A stretch of 33,295 nt of DNA from Oscillospiraceae bacterium. GTDB taxonomy: Bacteria > Bacillota > Clostridia > Oscillospirales > Oscillospiraceae. This document shows positions 25,224 to 33,065 of this stretch, one piece after another; the first letter of the stretch is position 1, and the number at the start of each line of letters is the position of its first letter. The notes under the pieces are model-generated. The model saw only the letters and a list, made by a program, of their open reading frames with translations, was not told the origin of the DNA and did no database searches. A program made the position numbers and the translations under genes. Location: contig JAFQFP010000029.1 of NCBI GenBank assembly GCA_017398625.1, positions 1 to 33,295 on the forward strand, given 5' to 3'.

Positions 25224-26078
25224 TTACTTGATCAGCGCCTTGCCTATAGCTTCGATGCGGCAGGCGTGCTTTTCGGTAACTTCTGCTTCCCGTGTCTTGT
25301 AGACGGAATTGCGGCTCATCAGCTCCGCGAAATCCACCTTGTGGCCGTCAAATTCGGGGCCGTCTACACAGGCAAACTTGGTCTCACCGCCAACGGTAAC
25401 ACGGCAGCCGCCGCACATACCGGTGCCGTCCACCATAACGGGGTTCAAAGAGACCATGGTGTGAACCCCAAAGGGCTGGGTGGTCTTGCAGACGAACTTC
25501 ATCATGGGGATGGGGCCGATGGCAAGCACCTCATCGTACTGCTTACCGGCCTCCAGCAGCTCCTGCAGGGGCTGGGTCACCAGACCGTGGCGGCCGTAGG
25601 AGCCATCGTCGGTCATCAGATACAGATTGTCGGCAACTGCCTTAAATTCTTCCTCAAGGATCACGATATCCTTGTTGCGGAAGCCAATGATCACATCTAC
25701 CTCGGCGCCGGCTTCCTTAAAAGCAGCGGCAGAGGGCAGAGCAATGGCGCAGCCTACGCCGCCGCCTACCACACAGACCCGCTTTTTGCCCTCCACCTCG
25801 GTGGGACGGCCCAGAGGACCAACAAAGTCGAGAATATAGTCACCCTCGTTCAAAGCGCCCAGCGCAATGGTGGAGAAGCCTACTTTTTGGAAAATAATGG
25901 TAACCGTGCCTTTCTCCCGGTCATATCCGGCGATGGTCAGCGGTACCCGTTCACCCTTTTCATCAATGCGGAAGATGATGAACTGGCCTGCCTTCGCTTT
26001 CCTTGCCACAAAGGGAGCTTCGATCTCCATCAGCGTGACGCTGGGGTTCAGCTCTTTCTTACCAACGATCTTATACAT
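25224..26078 (-). CDS. nfnA: NADH-dependent reduced ferredoxin:NADP+ oxidoreductase, small subunit
   Basis: FAD/NAD(H)-binding subunit of NfnAB, resembling ferredoxin-NADP reductase and formerly called sulfide dehydrogenase SudB. 284 aa. The flavin-binding barrel contains RVPLTIAGYDREKG, the nucleotide-binding domain VCVVGGGVGCAIALP. The C-terminal [2Fe-2S] site has Cys222, Cys225 and Cys237 (DGTGMCGGCRV and FACVDGPEFDGH); from known NfnA structures the fourth ligand should be an Asp, here probably Asp217. It could also be the electron-transfer subunit of dihydroorotate dehydrogenase, but the pairing with nfnB and the DGPEFDGH tail fit NfnA. AAGGATC precedes the ATG. Driven by a perfect consensus promoter. 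Confidence 0.93.
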   Translation of the reverse strand: MYKIVGKKELNPSVTLMEIEAPFVARKAKAGQFIIFRIDEKGERVPLTIAGYDREKGTVTIIFQKVGFSTIALGALNEGDYILDFVGPLGRPTEVEGKKRVCVVGGGVGCAIALPSAAAFKEAGAEVDVIIGFRNKDIVILEEEFKAVADNLYLMTDDGSYGRHGLVTQPLQELLEAGKQYDEVLAIGPIPMMKFVCKTTQPFGVHTMVSLNPVMVDGTGMCGGCRVTVGGETKFACVDGPEFDGHKVDFAELMSRNSVYKTREAEVTEKHACRIEAIGKALIK

Positions 26079-26124
26079 AGTGGGATCCTTCTTTCACAAT
26101 GGATTTGGGATAGAGAATGATACC

Positions 26125-26153
26125 ATTATAGGGCTCTTTGGTGATTTTGTCAA
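26125..26153 (-). promoter_or_regulatory. Perfect consensus promoter of nfnAB
   Basis: On the minus strand TTGACA (26153-26148), 17 nt, TATAAT (26130-26125): identical to the sigma-A consensus in both hexamers and spacing. Confidence 0.85.
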
Positions 26154-26184
26154 AATATTTTATGCTGGTTTTGTAAAAGAACAC

Positions 26185-26219
26185 AAAAAGTATCGGGACG
26201 AATAAAATTCGCCCCGATA
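26185..26219 (-). terminator. Terminator of the parA-to-mscL operon
   Basis: On the minus strand TATCGGGGCGAAT, loop TTT, ATTCGTCCCGATA (26219-26191) with one G-T pair, followed by CTTTTT (26190-26185). Confidence 0.88.
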
Positions 26220-26229
26220 AAAATAAAGT

Positions 26230-26727
26230 TTACTTACTCTTCAGCAGGTCGCGGATCTCGGTAAGCAGCACTTCCTCGGCAGAGGGAGCGGGAGGTGCGG
26301 GAGGCTCAGCGGCAGCGGCTTCTTCTTCCTTCTTCTTGCCGGCTTCAGCCATTCTGTTCAGACCCTTTACCAGCCAGAACACCACAAAGGCGAGGATCAG
26401 GAAGTTGATGATGGCAGCGATGAAGTTGCCGTAGGTCAGATAGTTCAGAACCTCCTGCACAACTTCCTCGCCGGCTTCGTTGACAACGGTCTCGTAGGTG
26501 GGTTCTACCCAGGGCATCCGGGGCAGGGCGATCTGCGCCTTGCTGAAATCGGTACCGCCCAAGAAGATATTGACCACAGGCATAATAATGTCATTGGTCA
26601 GGCTCTTGGTGATGGTGGAGAAGCCACCGCCGATGATGGTGCCGACAGCCAGCGCCATGGCGTTGCCCTTAATGGCAAATGCCTTGAATTCCTCCCACCA
26701 TGAGGGCTTTTTTGTTTTGTTGCTCAT
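26230..26727 (-). CDS. mscL: Large-conductance mechanosensitive channel MscL
   Basis: Pentameric inner-membrane safety valve opened by membrane tension in osmotic downshock. 165 aa, somewhat longer than the usual 130-150. An N-terminal amphipathic helix (WWEEFKAFAIKGNAMALAVG) leads into TM1 (AVGTIIGGGFSTITKSLTNDIIMP). A long periplasmic loop with acidic residues follows, then TM2 (NFIAAIINFLILAFVVFWLV) and a charged, Ala/Pro-rich cytoplasmic tail ending in EEVLLTEIRDLLKSK, the typical C-terminal bundle helix. Last gene of the parA-parB-pspC-serS run; the 56 bp before it hold a hairpin (26754-26779) without a T-tract on the coding strand. Confidence 0.95.
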   Translation of the reverse strand: MSNKTKKPSWWEEFKAFAIKGNAMALAVGTIIGGGFSTITKSLTNDIIMPVVNIFLGGTDFSKAQIALPRMPWVEPTYETVVNEAGEEVVQEVLNYLTYGNFIAAIINFLILAFVVFWLVKGLNRMAEAGKKKEEEAAAAEPPAPPAPSAEEVLLTEIRDLLKSK

Positions 26728-26783
26728 AAGTAATTTCGTCCTTTCTTATTTTTGCAGGGGCAGAGAAGCTCTGCCCTGCGAAC

Positions 26784-28070
26784 TTACTTCTTTTCGATGA
26801 TCTCGATGCCGCCCAGATACTTGCGCAGGCACTCGGGCACCAGAATGGAGCCGTCGGCGCGCTGATTCTGCTCCACCAGAGCGGGGAAGATCCGGGAGGT
26901 GGCCAGACCGGAGCCGTTTAGCGTGTGGACAAAGTCGATCTTGCCATCGGCGCGGCGGTAGCGGATATTGCCCCGGCGAGCCTGATAGTCTCTGGCGTTG
27001 GAGACGGAGGAAACCTCCTTATAGCCGTCCATGGAGGGGATCAGGATCTCGATATCATAGGTTCTTGCCATGGAAGCGGAGCAGTCGCCTGCCGCCAGCT
27101 TCACGGTACGGAAGTGGAAGCCCAGACCCTCCACCAGCTTTTCTGCCTTGGTGACCAGCTCATCAAAGGCTTCGTCGGAGGTTTCGGGGGTGGTGAACTG
27201 GAACATTTCCACCTTGTTGAACTGGTGGCCTCTCACCATGCCCCGTTCATCGGCGCGGTGGGAGCCTGCTTCCCGGCGGAAGCAGGGCGTGTAGGCAAAG
27301 AACTTCTTGGGCAGATCTGCCTCGGTGAGGATCTCATCCCGATATACGCTGGCAAGGGCAGCCTCGGCGGTGGGCAGCATATAATGGATGCGGTCATCGG
27401 TGGGGTTGGCGATCTTATAGACCTCGTCGGCAAACTTGGGGAACTGGCCGGCAGTTTCGCCGCACATATACTCCAGCATGTGGGGCGGCAGGATAAAGTC
27501 GTAGCCGTCGGCGGTGTGGGTGTCGATGAAATAGTTCAGCAGAGCCCACTCCAGACGGGCGCCCATGCCGGTGTACATCCAGTTGCCTGCACCGGCAAGC
27601 TTTACGCCCCGCTCATAGTCGATCAGACCCAGCTCGGTGCAAAGATCCACATGGTGCTTGGGGGCAAAGTCAAACCGGGGCTTGTCGCCCACATAGCGCA
27701 GGGGCTCGTTGTTTTCCTTGCCGCCGGGGAGCAGATCGGCATCCGGCAGGTTGGGTAGGCTCAGCATCAGTGTACGGTACTCTGCCATTACGGCATCCAG
27801 CTTTGCGGCATCCTCGGCGATGCCCGCCTTCAGCTGTGCCATCTGTGCAAAGATGGGGGCAACATCCTGCCCTGCCTTTTTCAGCGCGGGGATCTCCTTG
27901 GAAACCTTGTTCTGCTGTGCCTTGCGGCTTTCGGTGCTGGCGATCAGCTCGCGGCGCTGCTCGTCCAACTCCAGAATACGGTCGATGGCTGCATCGCAGT
28001 CCACTTCCTTGGCGTGCAGACCCGCCTTTACTGCGGCGGGATCTTCTTTGATTCTTTTAATATCTAACAT
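26784..28070 (-). CDS. serS: Seryl-tRNA synthetase
   Basis: Charges tRNA-Ser. 428 aa. The N-terminal long coiled-coil arm (about 30-105) contacts the tRNA variable arm. The class-II catalytic core has motif 2 FRREAGSHRADERGMVRGHQF and motif 3 NGSGLATSRIFPALVEQNQ, with the family TAE loop (LPTAEAALASVYRDEIL). AATAAGGAGAAG precedes the ATG. In many Bacillota serS is led by a T-box; here only 15 bp separate it from pspC, so it has no room for one and must be expressed from upstream. Confidence 0.98.
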   Translation of the reverse strand: MLDIKRIKEDPAAVKAGLHAKEVDCDAAIDRILELDEQRRELIASTESRKAQQNKVSKEIPALKKAGQDVAPIFAQMAQLKAGIAEDAAKLDAVMAEYRTLMLSLPNLPDADLLPGGKENNEPLRYVGDKPRFDFAPKHHVDLCTELGLIDYERGVKLAGAGNWMYTGMGARLEWALLNYFIDTHTADGYDFILPPHMLEYMCGETAGQFPKFADEVYKIANPTDDRIHYMLPTAEAALASVYRDEILTEADLPKKFFAYTPCFRREAGSHRADERGMVRGHQFNKVEMFQFTTPETSDEAFDELVTKAEKLVEGLGFHFRTVKLAAGDCSASMARTYDIEILIPSMDGYKEVSSVSNARDYQARRGNIRYRRADGKIDFVHTLNGSGLATSRIFPALVEQNQRADGSILVPECLRKYLGGIEIIEKK

Positions 28071-28085
28071 GGTTACTTCTCCTTA

Positions 28086-28289
28086 TTAAACATCAATGAT
28101 CTCGGTGGTCTTTCGGGGCATGATCAGTGCGCAAACGATATAGGCAAGGATACCGCAGCCGCCGCAGCAAGCGAAGATCGCCCATGCCACACGGATAATG
28201 GTGGGATCAATATCGAAATACTCGGCGATACCGCCGCAGACACCGTCCAGCATCTTGCCGTTGTCCAGTTTATACAGTTTTTTCTTCAT
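28086..28289 (-). CDS. PspC-domain membrane protein
   Basis: 67 aa. It consists of a single PspC domain: KLYKLDNGKMLDGVCGGIAEYFDIDPTIIRVAWAIF, followed by one membrane span (about 38-59, ending IVCALIMPRK). PspC in enterobacteria is part of the phage-shock membrane-stress response; stand-alone short PspC proteins are widespread in Clostridia and their role is unclear. It begins 4 bp after the parB stop, with AAAGAGG as ribosome-binding site, so it is part of the parAB transcript. Confidence 0.9.
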   Translation of the reverse strand: MKKKLYKLDNGKMLDGVCGGIAEYFDIDPTIIRVAWAIFACCGGCGILAYIVCALIMPRKTTEIIDV

Positions 28290-28293
28290 TTTC

Positions 28294-29154
28294 TTACCTC
28301 TTTATCTTCATTAGTGTATCCAGCAAGACCTGCAGGTCTTCTTCGCCGTAAAATTCCAGCTCAAAGCGACCTTTGCGCTTGCCGTTAATGATCTTGACCC
28401 CTCTGCCCAAATGCTTGGACAGGTTTTTCTCGCACTCTGCCACATAATCCACCGCAAGGGTGACTTCTTTTTGCACAGGTGCTTCCCGGTTCATGTTTTT
28501 GCACAGCAGCTCCGCCTGCCGCACGGACAGTCCCAGAGCGATGATCTTCTGGGCGGCTTCCGTTTGCTGCTTTTCGGTTTTCAGCGTCAAAACCGCCCGT
28601 GCGTGGCCTGCGGTAAGGGCGCCCTTGCGAAGCTGCTCCAATACCTTAGGACAAAGGCTGAGCAAACGCAGGGCATTTGCCACGGCTGGACGGGATTTTC
28701 CCACCCGCTCTGCGGTTTCCTCCTGAGTTAAGCCGTAGTCTGCCATCAGACTTTGGTAGCCCAGTGCTTCTTCCACAGGATTCAAGTCCTGCCGCTGCAG
28801 ATTTTCGATCAGCGCCAGCTCCATGGCTTTTTTGTCGTCGGCTTCTGTGATCACCGCGGGGATATCCGTCAGACCGGCGATCCGGGCGGCGCGCCAGCGG
28901 CGCTCGCCGGCAATGATCTGGTAATAGCCGGAGCCTACCTCCCGCACGGTCAGCGGCTGTACTACGCCGTGAAGGGCGATGGAATCTGCCAATGCTTGCA
29001 GCTCCTCCTCGTCAAAATCCTGACGGGGCTGACCGGGGTTTGGTTCTACCTTGTAGATCGGGAGTATTTGATAGGGGCTTTTTGCCGGGGTTTCCTCTGA
29101 AAAATCTCCCAGAAGGGCACCCAGACCCTTGCCCAGACCTTTCTGTGACGCCAT
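28294..29154 (-). CDS. parB: Chromosome-partitioning protein ParB (Spo0J)
   Basis: CTP-dependent clamp that loads at parS and spreads, organising the origin for ParA and SMC. 286 aa, normal. The N-terminal ParA-stimulating tail is KGLGKGLGALLGD. The CTP/ParB core has PGQPRQDFDEEELQALADSI and the key box IIAGERRWRAARIAG. The helix-turn-helix that reads parS is near YGLTQEETAERVGKSRPAVANALRLL, with a C-terminal dimer domain. CGAGGTGAAAC precedes the ATG. Its parS sites lie just upstream of parA at 29991-30035. Confidence 0.98.
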   Translation of the reverse strand: MASQKGLGKGLGALLGDFSEETPAKSPYQILPIYKVEPNPGQPRQDFDEEELQALADSIALHGVVQPLTVREVGSGYYQIIAGERRWRAARIAGLTDIPAVITEADDKKAMELALIENLQRQDLNPVEEALGYQSLMADYGLTQEETAERVGKSRPAVANALRLLSLCPKVLEQLRKGALTAGHARAVLTLKTEKQQTEAAQKIIALGLSVRQAELLCKNMNREAPVQKEVTLAVDYVAECEKNLSKHLGRGVKIINGKRKGRFELEFYGEEDLQVLLDTLMKIKR

Positions 29155-29166
29155 AGTTTCACCTCG

Positions 29167-29922
29167 TTACAGTTTGTTGTTGATCTCTGCCGCCATGGCT
29201 GTGTAGGCAGCCGCACCGCGGCTGGAACGGTCGTAAACCGTTACCGGGATGCCGTGGCTGGGGGCTTCTGCCAAGCGAATGTTCCGGGGGATCACCGTAG
29301 CGAACACCTTTCCGGGAAAGTGACGGCGAACCTCCTGCGCCACTTGGGTGGAAAAATTGGTTCTTCCGTCAAACATAGTAAGCGCAACGCCAAAGATATC
29401 CAGCGAGGGGTTGATCTTCCGCTTTACCACCCGCAGGGTGGACATTAGATCCGAAAGACCCTCCAGTGCGTAGTATTCGCACTGCACCGGCACCAGAATA
29501 CTGTCCGCGGCAGCAAGAGCGTTTAGTGTCAGCATTTCCAGCGAGGGCGGGCAATCCACGAAGATCACATCGTAGCGATCCTTCAAGGGAAGCAGAATGT
29601 TGCGCAGACATTGGTTGGGGCTGGGCATGGAGATCAGCTCTACGCCGGCACCTGCCAGATCTGCGGAAGCCGGCAGCACATCACCGAATTTTGTGGAGAT
29701 CACGGCGGAAGCCGCGTCGGACTGTTCAATTATGACCTCGTAAACGGTCTTTTTGACCTTCCGCTTGTCGATGCCAAGCCCGGAAGTGGCGTTTGCCTGC
29801 GGATCAAAGTCGCACAGCAGCACCTTTCTGCCCAAGGCGGTCAGTGCAGCGGTGAGGTTTACGGCGGTGGTGGTTTTACCGACACCGCCTTTTTGATTGA
29901 CAACTGCAATGATTTTACCCAT
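29167..29922 (-). CDS. parA: Chromosome-partitioning ATPase ParA (Soj)
   Basis: MinD/ParA-type ATPase; dimerises on DNA with ATP, interacts with ParB-parS and, in B. subtilis, controls DnaA. 251 aa. Deviant Walker A KGGVGKTT is at residues 11-18 with the signature Lys11, then CDFDPQANATSGLG, and Walker B VIFVDCPPSL. A longer reading from 29988 exists, but it would begin upstream of the promoter -10 box; the ATG at 29922 has AAGGAGA 8 nt before it and gives the standard N-terminus MGKIIAVVNQKGGVGK. The parB gene begins 12 bp after the stop. Confidence 0.98.
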   Translation of the reverse strand: MGKIIAVVNQKGGVGKTTTAVNLTAALTALGRKVLLCDFDPQANATSGLGIDKRKVKKTVYEVIIEQSDAASAVISTKFGDVLPASADLAGAGVELISMPSPNQCLRNILLPLKDRYDVIFVDCPPSLEMLTLNALAAADSILVPVQCEYYALEGLSDLMSTLRVVKRKINPSLDIFGVALTMFDGRTNFSTQVAQEVRRHFPGKVFATVIPRNIRLAEAPSHGIPVTVYDRSSRGAAAYTAMAAEINNKL

Positions 29923-29950
29923 TGTATGTCTCCTTAAAAATGTAAGTGCA

Positions 29951-29979
29951 ATTATAGCACCAAGCCTTCGGGAAATCAA
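29951..29979 (-). promoter_or_regulatory. parA operon promoter
   Basis: On the minus strand TTGATT (29979-29974), 17 nt, TATAAT (29956-29951) with an extended TGC. The promoter lies only 11 bp from the nearer parS site, so ParB binding or spreading may repress it. Confidence 0.8.
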
Positions 29980-29990
29980 TAGTTTCAAAC

Positions 29991-30006
29991 TGTTTCACAT
30001 GAAACA
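29991..30006. other. parS: parS site, one mismatch
   Basis: TGTTTCACATGAAACA differs from the palindromic consensus TGTTTCACGTGAAACA at one central base. It is the site nearer the parA promoter. Confidence 0.9.
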
Positions 30007-30019
30007 GGGAAAATATAAA

Positions 30020-30035
30020 TGTTTCACGTGAAACA
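30020..30035. other. parS: parS site, perfect consensus
   Basis: TGTTTCACGTGAAACA is an exact match to the bacterial parS consensus, 29 bp centre-to-centre from the variant copy. It is about 25 kb from the putative oriC. Confidence 0.97.
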
Positions 30036-30040
30036 CTGGG

Positions 30041-30391
30041 TCAGGAAAGGTCCTCCGGAGAGATGGTACTGTAATTCTGACCGATGGTCTCGTCGGGATT
30101 GCCGGAATGGATATGCTGGGACAGGAAGATCACGGCTGCACCCAATACAATGGATAGCACCAGTACTAAGGCAGAGAGCCAAAGCACGGCGACCCGCATT
30201 TTTCGCAGCTTATCCTCGGCGGTGGGAGCTTTTTTCTTAACGGTAGCTTTTTTGGCGGCATCGGTGGTATTCCTGCGGGGTAAATGGACCGCAGTGCCGG
30301 GGCGGACAGGGTATTTCTCCATTTCTGCCAAGCAGCTTTCGCAGAACACTTGATCCTTCGCCAGCTTGGTGCCGCATTTCATGCAATTCAT
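30041..30391 (-). CDS. Zinc-ribbon membrane protein, function unknown
   Basis: 116 aa. It starts with a short zinc ribbon (Cys3-x2-Cys6 and Cys17-x2-Cys20: MNCMKCGTKLAKDQVFCESC). A basic, Ala/Lys-rich linker follows (about 45-66), then one membrane span (about 69-91, VLWLSALVLVLSIVLGAAVIF) and a short polar outer tail. The topology should keep the ribbon cytoplasmic. The AAAGGGGG before the ATG is good. It is a single gene whose 3' end stops 5 bp from the perfect parS site. Similar 'zinc-ribbon plus one TM' proteins are common in Clostridia and unnamed. No function can be assigned. Confidence 0.75.
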   Translation of the reverse strand: MNCMKCGTKLAKDQVFCESCLAEMEKYPVRPGTAVHLPRRNTTDAAKKATVKKKAPTAEDKLRKMRVAVLWLSALVLVLSIVLGAAVIFLSQHIHSGNPDETIGQNYSTISPEDLS

Positions 30392-30422
30392 GAGCTTGCC
30401 CCCTTTATCAGTTTATTTTACT

Positions 30423-30451
30423 ATTGTACAACACTTTTTTGGGTTCGTAAA
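30423..30451 (-). promoter_or_regulatory. Promoter of the zinc-ribbon membrane gene near parS
   Basis: On the minus strand TTTACG (30451-30446), 17 nt, TACAAT (30428-30423). Confidence 0.6.
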
Positions 30452-30537
30452 GAGATTTTTCGCAAAACACTTTGGGTCGTTGCTTTTATAGACAAGTGCC
30501 AGTAAATAAATTCGTAAAAACAATCAAAAAATAATAC

Positions 30538-30571
30538 TTGACAATCATATGATTATGTGATATTATCACAT
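30538..30571 (+). promoter_or_regulatory. Promoter with two palindromic operators for the DUF1836-hflKC operon
   Basis: TTGACA (30538-30543), 17 nt, TATTAT (30561-30566) with an extended TGA. A perfect 12-bp palindrome AATCATATGATT (30543-30554) fills the spacer. A 17-bp perfect inverted repeat ATGTGATATTATCACAT (30555-30571) covers the -10 box. Occupation of either site should block polymerase. Confidence 0.8.
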
Positions 30572-30609
30572 TACCGCAAAGGAAGAAAACAGAAAGGAAG
30601 TGAACAAGC

Positions 30610-31158
30610 ATGCAGTGGAGGATTCCCGGAACACTGCTGGAGATCCAGCAGGATAAGGTAGACCATATTGAGGATGTGTTTGCCTCCATGACCATGGCAG
30701 GCGGCATGGTGCTCAGTCAGGTGACCAATATCACGGGATTGGAGCCTCACGCGATCCATAACTGGGTCAAGCGCGGGTTTTTGCCGTCACCTCAGCAGAA
30801 GCGGTATTCTCTGGGGCAGGTCTGCCGCATCATTCAGATCAATATGCTGAAGAATGTGCTGCCTATGGAGCGGATCGTGGGGCTGCTGGGCTATGTCAAC
30901 GGCGAGCTGGACAAGGAAGAAGATGACATCATCGACGATGCACGGCTTTATTTCCTGTTTGTGAGGCTGGCCGCAAGGGCAAAGCAGTTGGATGATCCGG
31001 ACAGTTTGGAAGAAGCCCTCAATGAGGCTTTGAAGGACTATACCGAGCCGGTTCCCGGTGCGAAGGAACGGGTGGAAAAGACCCTGCGGATCATGCTGAT
31101 CAGTTGGGTCGCCGCGAAAATGCGGAGCGCGGCAGAAGAATTATTGGAAAATCTGTAA
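30610..31158 (+). CDS. DUF1836-family protein with MerR-like helix-turn-helix
   Basis: 182 aa. The N-terminal third has a short helix region. Then comes a winged-helix segment resembling MerR regulators: LSQVTNITGLEPHAIHNWVKRGFLPSPQQKRYSLGQVCRIIQINMLK (about 36-82), including the 'W-x-x-R-G-x-L-x-x-P-x-x-x-R-Y' signature. The C-terminal half is helical and acidic, without the cysteines of metal-sensing MerR proteins. The DUF1836 assignment is from overall resemblance. Probably a DNA-binding regulator, and likely to bind the palindromes in its own promoter, but that is inference. GAAAGGAAGTG precedes the ATG. hflK begins 16 bp after the stop, so the three genes form one operon. Confidence 0.8.
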   Translation: MQWRIPGTLLEIQQDKVDHIEDVFASMTMAGGMVLSQVTNITGLEPHAIHNWVKRGFLPSPQQKRYSLGQVCRIIQINMLKNVLPMERIVGLLGYVNGELDKEEDDIIDDARLYFLFVRLAARAKQLDDPDSLEEALNEALKDYTEPVPGAKERVEKTLRIMLISWVAAKMRSAAEELLENL

Positions 31159-31174
31159 TAAGGAGAAGATTTGT

Positions 31175-32170
31175 ATGGAAAACAATGGAACCTACCGCTG
31201 GCCTCCCCAGAACGGCGGAAATAAAAAGCCCACGGATTTCAAAAAGGCGGGTAAGGTCGTTGCCATCATAGCGGTGGTGATGGTACTGGTCATCGGTGTT
31301 ATGACCTGCTTCTACACCGTGGACGATAAGCAGCAGGCGGTGGTGACCACCTTTGGCAAGGTCACGGATGTGACCGATGCAGGTGTTCATTTCATGCTTC
31401 CCTTTGGCATTCAGCAGGTACATAAGGTAGAAGTGAATGTGTACCAGAAGATCGAGCTGGGCTATGCCTCCGACGATACCAAGTACGGTTACGAGGTTAA
31501 TGAAAACGAAAGCACCATGATCACCGGCGATTACAACATCGTCAATGTGGATTTCTTTGTGGAATACAAGATATCCGATCCGGTGCAGTATCTGTTCTCC
31601 TCTAACGATCCGGAGATGATCCTGCGGAATCTGATCCAGAGTCAGGTGCGTAATGTGGTGGGCTCCTCCACGGTGGACTCCGTTCTGACCGACGGTAAGG
31701 AGAATATCCAGATGCAGGTCAAGGATCTTGTAGCGCAGATCCTGCAGGAGTACGATATCGGTCTGACGCTGGTGGATGTGAAGATCCAAGACTCCGAGCC
31801 CCCCACCACCGATGTGATCGAGGCCTTTAAGGCGGTGGAAACTGCCAAGCAGCAGGCGGAAACCGTGGTCAACGATGCCAAGGCGTACCAGAATGCCAAG
31901 CTGCCGGATGCTCAGGCGCAGGCGGATAAGCTGATCCAGAACGCGGAGTATCTGAAGCAGAAGCGTATCAACGAAGCCATCGAGCAGGTGGCGATGTTTG
32001 AAGCTATGTATGCAGAGTATGCCCTGAATCCGGAGATTACACGATCCAGAATGTATTATGAAGCCATTTCCCAGATCCTGCCCGGGGTGAAGCTGTACAT
32101 CAGCACCACCGGTGAGGGCTCTGATGTGCAGATGCTCCTGCCTTTGGAGAGCATCGTAGGAGGAAACTGA
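31175..32170 (+). CDS. hflK: HflK-like SPFH-domain membrane protein
   Basis: 331 aa. Short cytoplasmic N-terminus with a Pro/Gly/Asn stretch (YRWPPQNGGNKKP), one membrane span (about 27-47), then an SPFH/band-7 domain (AVVTTFGKVTDVTDAGVHFMLPFGIQQ) and a long helical region (KAVETAKQQAETVVNDAKAY). It ends in a hydrophobic, Gly-containing tail. With HflC it forms the large cage around the FtsH protease in E. coli and limits degradation of membrane proteins. ftsH itself is not in the window. AAGGAGAAG precedes the ATG, and hflC follows after one base. Confidence 0.93.
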   Translation: MENNGTYRWPPQNGGNKKPTDFKKAGKVVAIIAVVMVLVIGVMTCFYTVDDKQQAVVTTFGKVTDVTDAGVHFMLPFGIQQVHKVEVNVYQKIELGYASDDTKYGYEVNENESTMITGDYNIVNVDFFVEYKISDPVQYLFSSNDPEMILRNLIQSQVRNVVGSSTVDSVLTDGKENIQMQVKDLVAQILQEYDIGLTLVDVKIQDSEPPTTDVIEAFKAVETAKQQAETVVNDAKAYQNAKLPDAQAQADKLIQNAEYLKQKRINEAIEQVAMFEAMYAEYALNPEITRSRMYYEAISQILPGVKLYISTTGEGSDVQMLLPLESIVGGN

Positions 32171-32171
32171 T

Positions 32172-33047
32172 ATGAAAAAAGGAATCGTTATTGCCGCGAT
32201 CGTGCTGCTGGTGGTGATCGTGGTATCCAACTCCATGTTTACCGTTCGTGAGAATGAGTATGCCTGCACCGTCCGCTTCTCCAAGATCATCGATACCACC
32301 GGAGAATCGGGCCTGCACCTCAAGGTGCCTTTTTTGGACAGCGTTAAGTATTTTTCCAAGGCTACCCAGTTTTATGACATCCCTCCCTCTGAGGTGCTGA
32401 CCTCTGACAAGCAGAACATGACTGTGGACTGCTATGTCCTGTGGCAGATCTCCGATCCTAAGCTGTTCTACCAGTCTTTGGGTACTACTTCTGTGGCAGA
32501 GGACCGGCTGGACGCTCTGACCTACAACGAGCTGAAGACCGTGATGGGCACGCTGGCACAGGCGGACATCATCAACATGGAGGACGGTGCCAAGCGCAAC
32601 GAGATCTACGAGGGCATCGCCACCGATGTGGATCAGCTTGCCGCTGCCTACGGCATCCATGTCACGGATGTGAAGATCAAGCAGTTTGACCTGCCGGATT
32701 CCAACCTGAACGCGGTGTATTCCCGGATGATCTCCGAGCGGAACCAGATGGCGGAGAAGTACACCGCCGACGGCAACTATGATGCCTCCATTATTCGCAA
32801 CGATGTAGATAAGAAGGTGAACATCATCGTCTCCAACGCGGAAGCCGAGGCTGCCAAGCTGGTGGCGGAGGGCGAAGCGGAGTATATGCGTCTGCTGGCA
32901 GCCGCCTATGACACCGCTGAGAAAAAGGAATTCTATGAGTTCACGCTGGCGCTGGACGCGCTGGAAAAGAGCCTGACCGGCGACCAGAAGACCATTATTC
33001 TGGACGAAAACTCAGCTCTGGCAAAGATCCTCATGGGAGCCCAGTAA
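32172..33047 (+). CDS. hflC: HflC-like SPFH-domain membrane protein
   Basis: 291 aa. An N-terminal membrane anchor (about 4-22, GIVIAAIVLLVVIVVSNSMF) is followed directly by the SPFH domain (TVRENEYACTVRFSKIIDTTGESGLHLKVPF) and the typical HflC features VDCYVLWQISDPKLFYQSLGT and DVKIKQFDLPDSN. Next comes the helical region with AEAAKLVAEGEAEYMRLLAAAY, and a short C-terminus ALAKILMGAQ. Partner of HflK in the FtsH-modulating complex. The AGGAGG before its ATG lies inside the hflK 3' end, so translation is coupled. Confidence 0.95.
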   Translation: MKKGIVIAAIVLLVVIVVSNSMFTVRENEYACTVRFSKIIDTTGESGLHLKVPFLDSVKYFSKATQFYDIPPSEVLTSDKQNMTVDCYVLWQISDPKLFYQSLGTTSVAEDRLDALTYNELKTVMGTLAQADIINMEDGAKRNEIYEGIATDVDQLAAAYGIHVTDVKIKQFDLPDSNLNAVYSRMISERNQMAEKYTADGNYDASIIRNDVDKKVNIIVSNAEAEAAKLVAEGEAEYMRLLAAAYDTAEKKEFYEFTLALDALEKSLTGDQKTIILDENSALAKILMGAQ

Positions 33048-33065
33048 AAAACTACTCATAACAGC

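Noticed and set aside
26088-26098. Rex redox-repressor site before nfnA
   Set aside because: Only one half-site (TTGTGAAA) is present; the second half is missing.
26754-26779. Intrinsic terminator between serS and mscL
   Set aside because: The hairpin is good (GCAGGG-CAGAG/CTCTG-CCCTGC), but on the minus strand it is followed by AAAAAT, not T. More likely an mRNA-stability or processing element.
28071-28085. T-box riboswitch for serS
   Set aside because: Only 15 bp lie between pspC and serS, far too short for a T-box, and no T-box sequence is seen.
30555-30571. CRP/FNR or GlnR-TnrA binding site
   Set aside because: TGTGA-TATTA-TCACA has a 5-bp centre, whereas CRP-type sites have 6, and the GlnR/TnrA box TGTNA-N7-TNACA needs 7. 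Left as an unassigned operator.
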